DNA of 64,000 bases from Actinocrispum wychmicini (lineage in GTDB: Bacteria; Actinomycetota; Actinomycetes; Mycobacteriales; Pseudonocardiaceae), in assembly GCF_004345645.1 (NCBI RefSeq), contig NZ_SLWS01000021.1:90455-154454 (forward strand), read 5' to 3'. Under the pieces are notes generated by a model. The model ran no database searches, was not told the DNA's origin, and saw only the letters and a program-made list of their open reading frames with translations. Shown one piece after another: positions 1 through 11,100 of this stretch. The stretch's first letter is position 1; each line of letters begins with the position of its first letter. The translations under genes and the position numbers were made by a program.

Positions 1-2632
1 GCAGCGCCGCCAAGTCCAGTCCCTCTGGGGTGACGTAAGCGACCAACTCGCCGTCCACCCCGATCACGGCACAGCCGGTGACGCCGGGGTACGCGGCGAG
101 AACCGCCCGCACCTCCCCCGGTTCGACCCGGTAGCCCCGGACCTTCACCTGGTCGTCGGCCCGGCCGAGGAACTCGATCGCCCCGTCGGGCAGCCGGCGG
201 GCCAGGTCGCCGGTGCGGTACAGCCGGGCACCGGGTCGGCCGGAGAACTGGTCCGGCACGAACTTCTCCGCGGTCAGTCCGGGCTGGCCCAGGTATCCCC
301 TCGTGACCGTGGCGCCACCGATGACCAGTTCGCCGGCGACACCCTCCGGCACCAGCTCGCCCCAATCGTCCACAATGTATGCCTCAGCGTGCGCCATTGG
401 CCAGCCGAGCGGAGTGACTTCACCACGCGGTTGGGAATCGCGATCGGCCGGCAGCGCCAGCACACCGACTGTCGTCTCAGTGGGACCGTAGTGGTTCACC
501 ACGTTTCCACGCTTGCGCAGCAGCCGCACATCGTCCACTTGCGACGCCTCGCCGCCGAGGATCAGCGCCTTTCGGGGGACGATGTCAGCCGACTCAAGTG
601 CCGCCAGATGCGACGGGGTGATCTTGAGATAGTCGACGTCTCTCAGATGCCCGGCGATCCAGTCCGCGTCCGTCGCCAGGTCCTTGCTCACCAGGTGCAG
701 CGTGCCCCCGGTGAGCAGGGCGCCGAAGAACGCGGTGACCGCGAAGTCGAACGTCAGCGGTTGCAGCATCGTCCACACTGGACGATCCAGGTCAACCAAC
801 CCGGCCAGGCCGTCGAGATAGGCCGTCACGTTCCCGTGGGTCACGCCGACGCCTTTGGGCCGACCGGTCGAGCCGGACGTGTAGACCACGTAGGCCAACG
901 AGTCCGACCAGACCAGGACGTCCGGCGGCGCTGCGCGATCGTCCGGACCCAGCGTCAGCACCGGCACAGCACATTCGATCGGCTCCGCGGCGACCACGGC
1001 GGCGGCGCCGGAGTCCTTCAGCAGGAACCGAATCCGGTCTGGCGGATGCTCGACGTCCAGCGGCAGGTACGCCCCGCCGGCCATGAGCACGCCGAACACC
1101 GCGACGGCCAGGTCCACGGTGTTGCCGAAGATCACGGCCACCGGCTGGCCCGGCCGCACCCCGGCGGCCACCAGTCGATGCGCCAGCGCGCCCGCCCGCG
1201 CCCGCAACTCCGGATAGGTCAACCGGCCGCCCGCGGAGTCACAGACCGCAACACCTTCGGCGAACCGGCCGAACCGGGACAGCACAGTGTCCTCAACGGA
1301 CAGTGTGATGGGGGCGGCGAGCAGCCGGTCACGTTCGTCTTCGAGCAGCAGTGGCAACCGGTTCAGCGGTGTGTCCGGCGCAGCCACTGCGGCACTCAGA
1401 AGCTGGACATAGCGGTCGGCGATCGCCCGCACGGTGGCCGGGTCGAACAGGTCCGTGCTGTACTCCCAACGACCGTGCAGCACGCTCTTCTGGTACTCCG
1501 ACATGTCCACCAGGAGGTCGACTTTGGACGTGCCGTTGCTCAGCGGCGGCCGTGGGCCCATGTCCACCGGCAGCAGGTTGAGCACGACCTGGTACAGCGG
1601 TGGCACGGACGGGTCGCGGTCCGGTGCCACCTCCTCGACCACCCGGTCGAACGGGACCGACGAGTTGTCCAAAGCGTACTGGACAGTTTCGGTCGCCCGG
1701 CCGATCAGCTCACGGAACGTCGGCGTGCCATCGCAGTCGACCCGCAACGCCACGCTGTTGACGAACATGCCGACCAGCCGTTCCAGCTCAGGCAGCTCTC
1801 GGCCGGCCACCGGGCAACCGACGACGACGTCCGACTGCCCGGACAGCCGGTACAGCACGGCCGCGAAGGCAGCCAACAGCACCGCGTACGTCGTGGTTCC
1901 CTCGGCTCTGGCCAGCCGCTTGACGGCTGCGAAGTCAGCCTCGGGCAGTTCGGTTTCCACCTGCCCGCCACGATGGCTGGGTGCCTGCGGACGGGCCCGG
2001 TCGGTCGGCAGCGCGATCTCCGGCGGGATACCCGCCAGTCGTTGCCGCCAGTACCCGAGCTGGCCGGCCATGGCCCCGGCGTCGTACTGATCACGTTGCC
2101 ACGCCGCGAAATCGACGTACTGGATGGGCAACGCGGGCAGATCTTCGCCGCGGCACAGCGCGACGAAGTCCTCCAGCAGGATCGCACCCGACTGTCCGTC
2201 GCACACCGTGTGGTGCAGAACGAAGGCAACCGCCCAGCTGCTGTCGGTCAGGTGCATGGCGCGTACCCGCCACAGTGGTGCGCGTTCGAGGTCGAACACG
2301 TCGCTGTTGTCCTGGGCGACGATCTGGTCGATGCGCGGTTCGATGTCGTCGTACGGCAGGTCGCGCAGGTCCGTCGTGACGATCTCGATCGGCACCCGCG
2401 GGTGGATCACCTGCATGAGGTGTCCGTCGTGGACGGTGAACGAGGTCCGGAGCGGCTCGTGCCGGTCGACGAGCTTCGCCAACCCGTCGGCGAACCGCCC
2501 GGGGTCGGTCCCGTGCGGCATCATCGTCGCGCACAGGACGTTGTACGTGCCGACGTCGGGGGCGAGCTGGGTGACGAACCACAGCCGTTCCTGTGCGAAC
2601 GACGCCGGGAACTCCTGCGGACTGCCGGGCAT
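1..2632 (-). CDS. Non-ribosomal peptide synthetase, C-A (left edge truncated)
   Basis: Multidomain peptide synthetase running off the left edge; 877 codons are visible. It opens with a condensation domain (about residues 1-430) carrying an intact HHTVCDG motif near residue 140, so it should form peptide bonds. An adenylation domain follows from about residue 445, with YTSGSTGRPKG near 582, YGPTETTVG near 690 and YRTGDLARR near 805. Its selectivity residues, read by eye against GrsA, are D-F-T-K-I-G-H-V-G, close to the published aspartate code; this is tentative. The ATG is three bases after the stop of the MbtH-like gene, so it is the last visible gene of the operon. Its carrier protein and any thioesterase must lie left of the window. 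Confidence 0.93.
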   Translation of the reverse strand, partial: MPGSPQEFPASFAQERLWFVTQLAPDVGTYNVLCATMMPHGTDPGRFADGLAKLVDRHEPLRTSFTVHDGHLMQVIHPRVPIEIVTTDLRDLPYDDIEPRIDQIVAQDNSDVFDLERAPLWRVRAMHLTDSSWAVAFVLHHTVCDGQSGAILLEDFVALCRGEDLPALPIQYVDFAAWQRDQYDAGAMAGQLGYWRQRLAGIPPEIALPTDRARPQAPSHRGGQVETELPEADFAAVKRLARAEGTTTYAVLLAAFAAVLYRLSGQSDVVVGCPVAGRELPELERLVGMFVNSVALRVDCDGTPTFRELIGRATETVQYALDNSSVPFDRVVEEVAPDRDPSVPPLYQVVLNLLPVDMGPRPPLSNGTSKVDLLVDMSEYQKSVLHGRWEYSTDLFDPATVRAIADRYVQLLSAAVAAPDTPLNRLPLLLEDERDRLLAAPITLSVEDTVLSRFGRFAEGVAVCDSAGGRLTYPELRARAGALAHRLVAAGVRPGQPVAVIFGNTVDLAVAVFGVLMAGGAYLPLDVEHPPDRIRFLLKDSGAAAVVAAEPIECAVPVLTLGPDDRAAPPDVLVWSDSLAYVVYTSGSTGRPKGVGVTHGNVTAYLDGLAGLVDLDRPVWTMLQPLTFDFAVTAFFGALLTGGTLHLVSKDLATDADWIAGHLRDVDYLKITPSHLAALESADIVPRKALILGGEASQVDDVRLLRKRGNVVNHYGPTETTVGVLALPADRDSQPRGEVTPLGWPMAHAEAYIVDDWGELVPEGVAGELVIGGATVTRGYLGQPGLTAEKFVPDQFSGRPGARLYRTGDLARRLPDGAIEFLGRADDQVKVRGYRVEPGEVRAVLAAYPGVTGCAVIGVDGELVAYVTPEGLDLAAL

Positions 2633-2635
2633 CGG

Positions 2636-2821
2636 TTACTCCTGTTCCGCCATGGCCACACGCAGACTGCGGGGACGCATGTCGGTCCACACCTCGTCGA
2701 TGTGGGCCATGCATTCCTCGCGGTCGCCGGTGAACCCTTCGGTGTGCCAGCCGGCTGGTTCCGGCCGGTCCGCCGGCCAGATCGAGTACTGCTCCTCGTC
2801 GTTGACCACGACCTTGAACAT
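2636..2821 (-). CDS. MbtH-like protein, 61 aa
   Basis: Small chaperone-like partner that binds NRPS adenylation domains and helps their folding and activity. The 61 residues show the family pattern: NDEEQYSIWP near the N-terminus, PAGWHTEG in the middle and WTDMRPRSL near the end. The ATG shares one base with the stop of the upstream PKS (TGATG), so translation is coupled. It lies directly before the C-A synthetase and probably serves that enzyme and the other adenylation domains of the operon. Longer upstream starts would run into the PKS and are not supported. Confidence 0.97.
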   Translation of the reverse strand: MFKVVVNDEEQYSIWPADRPEPAGWHTEGFTGDREECMAHIDEVWTDMRPRSLRVAMAEQE

Positions 2822-5800
2822 CACTGACTCCCTTCTCGCCTGGCCAGCCGCGGAATCGTCGGCCGCGGTGGTTCCGGTTGGGCCGCCGCCCTGAGTTCCT
2901 CGATCCGGGCCGCGAACCCGCTGATGGTCGGGGTCTCGAACAGGATCCGCATGGGCAGCCGCACCCCGGCGAGCTTGCTGGCCGCGGCGATCAGCTGGAC
3001 CGCCACCAACGAGTTGCCGCCGAGTTCGAAGAAGTCGTCGTCGACGCCGACCCGGTCGATGCCGAGCGACTCCATCCACATCGCGACGAGCTTCGCTTCG
3101 AGGTCCGTCATGGTCTCGACCGCGCCGGTCGTCGTGTCAGTGTCCACAAGGGACTCACCGGCCAGTTCGACAGGCGGCCGCCGGATGTTGACCAGCATCT
3201 CCGTGACCGACTCGGCGTTCACGACGACCTGCGGGCCGAGGTCGCCCGCCAGGATCCGGCGGAACGCCCTGGCGCCGTCCATCGGACGGATGCCTCGCCG
3301 GTCGTCCGGCACGTCGAGGGGGTCGGCACGCTTCCCCTCGCCGGACACGGCCGCGGCCACCGCGGCGACGTCCACCCGTCGCCTGGTGAAGTCGGTGATG
3401 CCGACCAGTTCCACACCGTCCTCGTCGACCAGCAGGAGGTCGGCGGTGAGCACCTGCGGTCCCTCGGCGGTGAAGCGGCGGTAGCTGTAGAACCTCGCCG
3501 GCAGCGGCCCGCGGATCACCAGCCGGCCATACCCGAGCGGCAACGTGGAGATGCCGTCCCGGGTGCCGAACGAGGTCGCCTGGTCGAGCAGTGCCGGCTG
3601 CAGCGTCCAGCGCACCAGGTCGTCGATGGCCTCCTGCGGCGCCTCGATCAACGCCAGTTCCTCGTTATCGCCTTCGTAGATCTCACGTAGCCCGTCCCAG
3701 TGCCCGCCGACGGAGACCACCTGGCTCGACTCGTCGCCGAACGCGATCTCGGTCCGCCGGCTGCGCGCTTTGACAGCGGCGAGATCCAGCCGTTGGGCCG
3801 GCTCAGGCCGGACCCAGCGACCGGTGCCGCGGACGTGTTCCCGGCGCACGCCGTCGCGCAGGCTCGTCCCGACGAACGAGCCGGACGCGTCGAACCGCAC
3901 CCGCACCTCGGCGGCAGCGGAGTCCGGCACGGACAGCGGTTCGACGAACGCCACGTCGGTCAGTTCGACCACCGCGTCCTCGTCCGGCGCGGGCAGACAC
4001 TCCGTCACGGCCGCGTGCGCAAGCTCCAGGTACCCAGTGCCCGGCAGCGTCGGAACGCCAGCGATCCGGTGGTGGTCCAGGACCCAGTGCGTGCCCGCGG
4101 CGATCACGCCCCACGCCTCGGTGTCGGTGTGGGACTGGATCATCGGGTGGTGGGCCGGCGTCGCCACCCGCGCGGCCTCCCGCGCCGCCGCGCCGGCCAG
4201 CCCGTCCTGCGCCATCCCGACTTCGAGCCACATTCCCCAGTTCACCGAGGTCACCGGGCACGGCCAGCCGTGGTCACCGCGGGCGTACGCGTCCAGGAAA
4301 CTGTTGGCCGCGCAGTAGTCGACCTGACCGAACCCACCGCCGAGGGCGCTGACCGACGAGCAGAGCACGACGAAGTCCAGCGGCAGATCGGCGAACGTCG
4401 CCCGCAACGCCAGCGTGCCGCTGATCTTGGCGGCGAACACGCTCTCCACCACGTCACGCGCCTTGAACTGGGCGACCCCACCACCGGGCACACCGGCGGC
4501 GTGCACGATCCCGTCCAGGCCGCCCAGCTCGGCCACCACCTGCTCACGGACCGTGCGCAGGACGGCCGGGTCGGTCACGTCCGCGACGGTGACGAGCACG
4601 CTCGACCCGGCGCGTTCCATCCTGCGGATGGCCTCGATGGCGCGACCCGTGGTGGATTCCGCGCCGTGGACGGCCACATGTGCGTCCCAAGTGGACCGTG
4701 GGGGCAGCCCGGACCGGGACACCAGGACCAGTCGTGCCTGGTAGCGCGTTGCCAGGTCTTCGGCGAGCGTCACACCGATGCCGCCGAGCCCGCCCGTGAT
4801 CAGGTACCGGCCGTTTGTCCGTGGTTCCACCACGTCGGCCGGCGGCGGCACCTGCTGGAAGTCCAGTGCCCACCGCCGACCCGACCGCAGGGCGACTGTC
4901 CGCAGCCCGCTGTCGGGCTCCAGGCCGGACTTCAGTTCCGCGACGAGCCGGGCGGCCGTGGTCGAGCCGTCCACGTCCAGCCGGCGCATGGTCACCTCGC
5001 TGGCCTCCAGCGGAACCACCCGGGCGATGCCGTCGAGCGTGGCCTGCTCAGGCTGGGTGAGGTCGCCGCCGACCACGTCCGCGGTCCCCGCCGACAGGAT
5101 GTCCACGTGCACCTCGGTGAGCCGGTCGCGCTCGGCCAACGCCTGCACCAGGAGCAGCAGGCTGAAGAAGCCGGTGTCCTGGGCCTGCCGCACAGCGTCG
5201 ATCCCGTGCCCGGCGGGTTCGGCGTCCAACGCCCAGGCGTGCACGACCCTGGCCGGGATGCCGCCGCTGACCAGCGTCACGTAGTCGTCCCTGGTCCTGA
5301 GCCGGTCCGGCCGCACCTCGGTGACGTCGACACCGTCGGCCCGCAGGGCAGCGGCGAGTGCGGCGCCGCGTTCGCCCGCCACGAACATCAGGCAGCCGCC
5401 GTCGAACCCGAACGTGGCTGGAGCCGGCGGCAGCTGTCGCCAGGTCGGCACGGCGAACCAGTCCTCGAACGGCAGCGGGCCGGTGTGCGGGGCCGGCGTC
5501 GCCGTTTCGGCCTGCGGATCGGGGTCCACCCAGTACCGCTTGCGCTGGTACGGGTACGTGGGCAGCGGCACCCGGCGGCCGGCCGGGCCGAACGCCGTCA
5601 CCGGCACCCCGGCGAGGAACAGCTGTCCAGCGGCGGCGGACACAGTGGCCACGTCGCCCGTCCGGTCGTTCGGTCCGGGCAGGCTCGGCACCGGACCGAA
5701 CGCCTCCCGCGTCAGCTGCTTGCGGACGAGCCCGGCCAGCTGGCGGCCCGGACCGCACTCGACAGCGGCCCATTCTCCTTCTGTGGCAAGCAAAGTCGTC

Positions 5801-8151
5801 ACGCAGTCGCCGAACCGCACCGGCTGGCGCAGATGCGTCCCCCAGTAGCCCGGGTCAGTCGCCTGCTCGTCGGTGATCCAGTCACCGGTCACATTGGACA
5901 GGAAACGCATCTTGGGCGCGTTGCGCGGCACGGCCGCCACCGCGGCGGTGAACTCGTCCACCACCGGATCCATCATCGAAGTGTGGAATGCGTGCGAGGT
6001 GTGTAGTTTGCGGCAGGAGATCCCATGCGCCGCGAAGTCCTCCGCGACGGCGTCGACGGCCTCAGTTGGTCCGGCGACGACACACGTGCCCGGAGCGTTG
6101 ACCGTCGCCACAGTGCAGCCGGTACCGGCCAGTCGACCCTCCACATCGGACGCGTCGCGTTGCACCGCGAGCATCGCCCCGGGCGGCATCGACTGCATCA
6201 GCCTGCCTCGATCGGTGACCAGGCGCAGGGCGTCCGGCAGCGCGAACACCCCGGCGACGGTGGCGGCGACGTACTCACCGATGGAATGGCCGATCATCGC
6301 CTCCGGCTCGACGCCGTGCTCCCGCCACAGTGTCGCGAGCGCGTACTCCAGCACGAACAACGCGGGCTGGGTGTACCGGGTCTGCCCGATATCGGTGTTG
6401 GCTTGGAACATCAGGTCGCGAATGTCCAGCCCCAGTTCCAGGATCTCCGCGCACTCGTCGACGGCCGCCGCGAACACTGGCTCGGACTCGTACAGTTCCC
6501 GGCCCATCCCGGCGTACTGTCCACCTTGGCCGGTGAACAGGAACGCCACCCGTGGCACGGCGCCGTCAACATGACCGGTACGCAGTTTGCGGTCCCGCAA
6601 CGCTTCCGCAGCGGCTTCGGCGTCGGCAGCGACGACGAACGCGCGATGAGGATGCGCGGCGCGGCCGTTTGTCAGCGTGTACGCCACGTCGGCCAGGTCG
6701 ATGTCCGGATGCCGGTCGAAGTGGCCGGCGATCCGCTCGGCCACCTCCGACAACGCCTCCCGGGTGGCCGCCGAGACCTGCAGTTGATGGGCCGGCCGCG
6801 CGGACGTGGGCCGGATGTCCGGGGCGGGCGCCTCCTGGAGGATCATGTGCGCGTTGGTGCCGCCGATGCCGAACGAGCTGACCCCGGCGCGGCGCGGGGT
6901 GCCGTTCGCCTCCCATTTGGACAGTGTGTTGGCGATGTAGAACGGGCTGTCGGCGAGGTCGATCCGCGGGTTGACGTCGTCGAAGTTGATGGTCGCCGTA
7001 ATCAGCCGGTGTTCCAGCGACAGCGTGGTCTTGATCAGGCCGATCACCCCGGACGCCTGGCTGAGGTGGCCGATGTTGGACTTCACCGAGCCGATCCCGC
7101 ACCACTGCCGGTCGTCGGTCCGTTGTGTGTACGCTGTAGACAACGCTTCGACCTCGATCGGGTCGCCCAACGCCGTGCCGGTGCCATGTGCCTCCACATA
7201 GGACACCGTCCGTGGGTCGACATCCGCCACGCCCAACGCCTGCGCGATGCACTCGATCTGGCCGGGCACACTGGGTGCGGAGAAGCCGACCTTGTCCGCG
7301 CCGTCGTTGTTGATCGCGTTGCCGAGGATCACGGCCCGGATGTGGTCACCGTCGGCGACCGCGTCGGACAGGCGCTTGAGCACCACCACGCCGACCCCGC
7401 TGCCCCAGACCGTGCCGTTGGCGCGCGCGTCGAACGGGCGGCAGTGGCCGTCCGGCGAGGTGAAGCCTTCCAGCCCGTAGTAGCCGGCGCCGAGCGGCAA
7501 CTCGACGTTCACGCCACCGCCGAGCGCCATGTCGCATTCGCCGTGCCGCAAGGACTCCACCGCCAGGTGGACCGCGACCGCGGACGTCGAGCAGGCGGTG
7601 TGCACGGTCACGCTGGGACCGCGCAGGTTGAGCTTGTACGACGTCAGGGTGGCGACGTAGTCGGAGTAGTTCGTGCTGGACATCGTGAGGCTCGCGCTGA
7701 TCGCCCGCCATACTTTCGGGTTACGCGTGAGGTTCGTCCACTGGTAGTTCTGTACGCCTGTGCCCGCGTATACACCGATCTCGCCCTGGAAGCGCGCTGA
7801 GTCGTAGCCGGCGTCCTCCAGCGCGGTGTGCGAGGTCTCCAGGAACAGCCGGTGCTGCGGGTCGGCCACCTCGGCCTCCCGGGAGCTCATCCCGAAGAAC
7901 TCGGCGTCGAAGTGGTCCGGCTTGTCGATCACCGACGCGGCCGACACGAACGAGGGGTGCGCGTACTGCTCGGCGGTGACGCCGAGGGCGAGCTGTTCCT
8001 CCTTGGTGTAGAAGGTGATCGACTCGACCCCGTCGACCAGGTTGCGCCAGAACCGGCCGATGTCGTTCGCACCTGGTATCCGGGCGGCCATGCCGATGAT
8101 CGCGATCGGTTCGACACCTGTGGTCCTGTCCGCGCTCGGGTCACGGCTCAT
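2821..8151 (-). CDS. Type I polyketide synthase module KS-AT-KR-DH-ACP
   Basis: One extension module of 1776 aa. The KS is complete: Cys187 in TACSTS, then EAHGTGT and NIGH. The AT has FTGQGGQ near residue 535, GHSIGEY near 620 and HAFH, the pattern typical of malonyl-CoA selection. A KR follows, with GGLGGIG near 1120 and the S-Y-N triad around 1260-1285. The DH motif HRIAGVPTLP sits near 1357, with a downstream LLDQ aspartate. An ACP (GGNSL) is near 1707. No ER is seen, so the predicted product is a two-carbon unit carrying a double bond. The usual order is DH before KR; here KR comes first. The start overlaps the upstream NRPS stop as ATGA. Confidence 0.95.
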   Translation of the reverse strand: MSRDPSADRTTGVEPIAIIGMAARIPGANDIGRFWRNLVDGVESITFYTKEEQLALGVTAEQYAHPSFVSAASVIDKPDHFDAEFFGMSSREAEVADPQHRLFLETSHTALEDAGYDSARFQGEIGVYAGTGVQNYQWTNLTRNPKVWRAISASLTMSSTNYSDYVATLTSYKLNLRGPSVTVHTACSTSAVAVHLAVESLRHGECDMALGGGVNVELPLGAGYYGLEGFTSPDGHCRPFDARANGTVWGSGVGVVVLKRLSDAVADGDHIRAVILGNAINNDGADKVGFSAPSVPGQIECIAQALGVADVDPRTVSYVEAHGTGTALGDPIEVEALSTAYTQRTDDRQWCGIGSVKSNIGHLSQASGVIGLIKTTLSLEHRLITATINFDDVNPRIDLADSPFYIANTLSKWEANGTPRRAGVSSFGIGGTNAHMILQEAPAPDIRPTSARPAHQLQVSAATREALSEVAERIAGHFDRHPDIDLADVAYTLTNGRAAHPHRAFVVAADAEAAAEALRDRKLRTGHVDGAVPRVAFLFTGQGGQYAGMGRELYESEPVFAAAVDECAEILELGLDIRDLMFQANTDIGQTRYTQPALFVLEYALATLWREHGVEPEAMIGHSIGEYVAATVAGVFALPDALRLVTDRGRLMQSMPPGAMLAVQRDASDVEGRLAGTGCTVATVNAPGTCVVAGPTEAVDAVAEDFAAHGISCRKLHTSHAFHTSMMDPVVDEFTAAVAAVPRNAPKMRFLSNVTGDWITDEQATDPGYWGTHLRQPVRFGDCVTTLLATEGEWAAVECGPGRQLAGLVRKQLTREAFGPVPSLPGPNDRTGDVATVSAAAGQLFLAGVPVTAFGPAGRRVPLPTYPYQRKRYWVDPDPQAETATPAPHTGPLPFEDWFAVPTWRQLPPAPATFGFDGGCLMFVAGERGAALAAALRADGVDVTEVRPDRLRTRDDYVTLVSGGIPARVVHAWALDAEPAGHGIDAVRQAQDTGFFSLLLLVQALAERDRLTEVHVDILSAGTADVVGGDLTQPEQATLDGIARVVPLEASEVTMRRLDVDGSTTAARLVAELKSGLEPDSGLRTVALRSGRRWALDFQQVPPPADVVEPRTNGRYLITGGLGGIGVTLAEDLATRYQARLVLVSRSGLPPRSTWDAHVAVHGAESTTGRAIEAIRRMERAGSSVLVTVADVTDPAVLRTVREQVVAELGGLDGIVHAAGVPGGGVAQFKARDVVESVFAAKISGTLALRATFADLPLDFVVLCSSVSALGGGFGQVDYCAANSFLDAYARGDHGWPCPVTSVNWGMWLEVGMAQDGLAGAAAREAARVATPAHHPMIQSHTDTEAWGVIAAGTHWVLDHHRIAGVPTLPGTGYLELAHAAVTECLPAPDEDAVVELTDVAFVEPLSVPDSAAAEVRVRFDASGSFVGTSLRDGVRREHVRGTGRWVRPEPAQRLDLAAVKARSRRTEIAFGDESSQVVSVGGHWDGLREIYEGDNEELALIEAPQEAIDDLVRWTLQPALLDQATSFGTRDGISTLPLGYGRLVIRGPLPARFYSYRRFTAEGPQVLTADLLLVDEDGVELVGITDFTRRRVDVAAVAAAVSGEGKRADPLDVPDDRRGIRPMDGARAFRRILAGDLGPQVVVNAESVTEMLVNIRRPPVELAGESLVDTDTTTGAVETMTDLEAKLVAMWMESLGIDRVGVDDDFFELGGNSLVAVQLIAAASKLAGVRLPMRILFETPTISGFAARIEELRAAAQPEPPRPTIPRLARREGSQ

Positions 8152-11100
8152 GTCTCGGCCTCCTGTCGGGTGGTGCGCCAGGACGGTTGGCGCCGGGCGC
8201 GCTGCAAGCGGGCTGCCGCGCGGTTCGCGGCCCTGGCCAGCTGGGGGTTGTCGGTGGCGCCGCCGTCCAGATACCAGGCCAGCGCCCGGATCGTGGGATA
8301 GCGGAACAGGTCGACGACCTTGATCGGCCGGTCGAACAGCTCGGCCAGCCTGGCCTGAATGGTGACCAGGGTGAGTGAGTGCCCACCAACTTCGAAGAAG
8401 TTGTCGCCGGTGCCGACCCGCTCGATCTGAAGCACCTCACACCAGACGCGGGCGACCGCGATCTCCGTCGGCGTGCTTGGCTCTGCTGTGGACGTTGCTG
8501 GTCTTGGAGCAATGTCTTCCACAGTAGATTGTACTGTCTTCTGTATACAGTCCGGCAGGATGTCCGCCATCGGTGCGTCCACTGTCACCAACTCGGTGAG
8601 CAGCCGCAGTGTGTCCGCGAGCAACGTCTCGATTCTGGTGGCCTGGAAGAGGTCCGGGTTGTAGACCACCTCGATGGTGCCGAGGCCGTCCCGTTCGACC
8701 AGGTACACGGTCAGGTCGAATGGTGAACCCGGCATCGCCACCGGCACGTGCTCGGTAGTCGTACCGGGCAACGCCAGCGGCGGGTCGGTGAAGTTGAGGA
8801 CGTTGAACAGCACCTGCACCAGCGGCGCCCGCGCCGGATCGCGGGGCAGACTCAGGCCGGTCACGATCCGCTCCAGCGGGGCCGCCGGATGGGCAGTGAC
8901 CGCAAGGAATTCCTCGCGACACGCGCGCAGCGCCTCGGCGAACCCTTTGCCGGTGTCCACCCGCAGGCGGACCGGCACGATGTCGACGAAGAAGCCAACC
9001 AGGTCGGCGAACGCCGGCTCGGTACGGTCGGCGACGACCAGCCCGACGACGTTGTCGGGCCGGCCGGTCACCCTCCGCAGCACCTCGCCGAACGCGGCCA
9101 GCACGACAAGCGACGGCGTGGCGTTCGCGGCGGCGGCGACGCGACGTACTGCGGAGTCCAGTGTGGAGGAGAAGCGGATCGACGCCTCCGCCCCGGCGTA
9201 CGTCTGCACGGGCGGCTGCGGGTGGTCCCGAGGCAGGTCGATGACGGTCGGAGCGCCGGCCAGGTGGTCGGTCCACCACGCCAGGTCGGCGTCGCCGCTC
9301 CGCTGGTCGCGTTCGGCCCGCCAGACCGCGTAGTCCGCGTATCCGGCCTGCAACGGCGGCATGGCCGCGCCCGCGTACGCCGCTTCCAGCTCGCGGTAGA
9401 GCACCGCCTTCGACCAGCCGTCGGCCACGGCGTGATGCAGCACGATGCTCAGGACGTGGTCGTCGGGGCCGAGCCGGTATACCCGCACCCGCCACACCGG
9501 CCCGGTGGCCAGGTCGAACGGGGTCGCCGCGTCGGCCGCCAGCTGTACGTCCGGGTCGCCTGCGGGGATCACCGGCATAGGGACGTCGGCGATCGGGTCG
9601 CAGACCGCCTCCGGCACTCCCCCGGATGCCACGATCCGCCACCGCAGAACCTCGTGGCGTTCCGCCAACGTCCGCAGCGCGGCACGCAACACGTCGACGT
9701 CTAGCGGACCGCGCACGCGTTCGGCGAACGCCACGTTGTACGCGGAGCTGCCCGGTGCGAGCTGGTCGAGGAACCACAGCCGCCGCTGGGACGGGGACAA
9801 CGCCGGCGGACTGCCGGTCGGCACATCGGCCACGACCGGTCCGGCCTTCGCCACCCGCTCGGCGATCCCCGCCAACGTCAGGCCGTCGAAGATGTCCTCG
9901 GCCCCGACGTCCTTGCCCAGCTCAGTGCGGATCGCGGCGACCATGCGCATCACGGCGACCGAATGCCCGCCCGCGCTGAAGAAGTCCTCACCGTCCCGCG
10001 GCGCCGCGCCGAGAACTCGTTGCCAGATCAGCGAAAGATCGGTGTCCGACGCATCACCGACGGGCTGGTCCTCGGCCAGCAGGCGCAGCTTGCCCCGGTC
10101 CACTTTCCCGGACGTGGGGCTGGTCGGCAGCACGTCGAACCGCAGCACCCGGCGCGGCACCATCGCCTGACCGAGCCGGTCCGCGCAGTAGGCACGGATC
10201 TCGTCCTCGGCCGGCAGGTCAGGCCCGTCGACGAACGCGACCAACTCCTTGCCGGCGGGGCCGTCGATCACCTCAACGGCGACCTGACTGATCCTGGAGT
10301 GGTCACGCAGCACGGCTTCGATCTCGCCGAGTTCGACGCGCTGGCCGCGGATCTTCACCTGCCCGTCCCGCCGGCCGACGAACACGAGCCGCCCGTCCGG
10401 CAGCTCACGCATGATGTCGCCGGTGCGGTAGAGCCGGGCGCCTGCCTCACCGGAGAACGGGTCTGGCACGAACTTCGCCGCGGTCAACCCTGGCCGGCCG
10501 AGATATCCCCGCGCGACACCGGTACCGCCGACGAGCAGCTCGCCGGGCGTCCCCGGCGGCACGGGCAGGAGGTTCTCGTCCACGACGTGACAGTGGTGGT
10601 TGGGCAGCGGCCCGCCGACCGGCAGGACGTCGCTCCACTCGCCGCTCAGCTCGGCGCCGGTCATGATCACCGTGGTCTCGGTCTGGCCGTAGACGTGCCA
10701 GAACCGCCGTCCGTCGCTCCAGCGGGCCACTTCATGCGGCTCGACCAGGTCACCGCCCGCGACCACGGTCTGGACGGCCGGCAGCCGAGTCGGATCGAGC
10801 AGCCGCAGCAGGACGGGCGGGATGAGCGCCCACGTGACGTCGTGTTCCCGCAGGAAACGCTCCAGCCGTGCGGTGTCCGACCGGTCCCGCTCCGCCACCA
10901 GCTGCACGGAACCGCCGGACAGCAACGGAATGAACACGTCCATGGTGAAGCCGTCGAACGCGGGCGACGAGAACCCGAACGTCCGGGTGTTCGCGTCCAC
11001 CCCGGTCCGGGCCGCGAAGACGGTGGCGAACTCGACCACGTTGCGATGCGTGATCAGCGCGCCTTTCGGCCGTCCGGTCGAGCCGGACGTGTAGATCACG

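Noticed and set aside
389..2827. Long plus-strand frame of 812 codons over the NRPS and MbtH genes
   Set aside because: It is an artefact of high GC on the non-coding strand. Its translation is Arg/His/Gln-rich with no domain, while the minus strand encodes clear C-A and MbtH motifs.
6025..7800. Plus-strand frame of 591 codons over the PKS
   Set aside because: It lies opposite the KS and AT core motifs of the PKS and has no recognisable domain.
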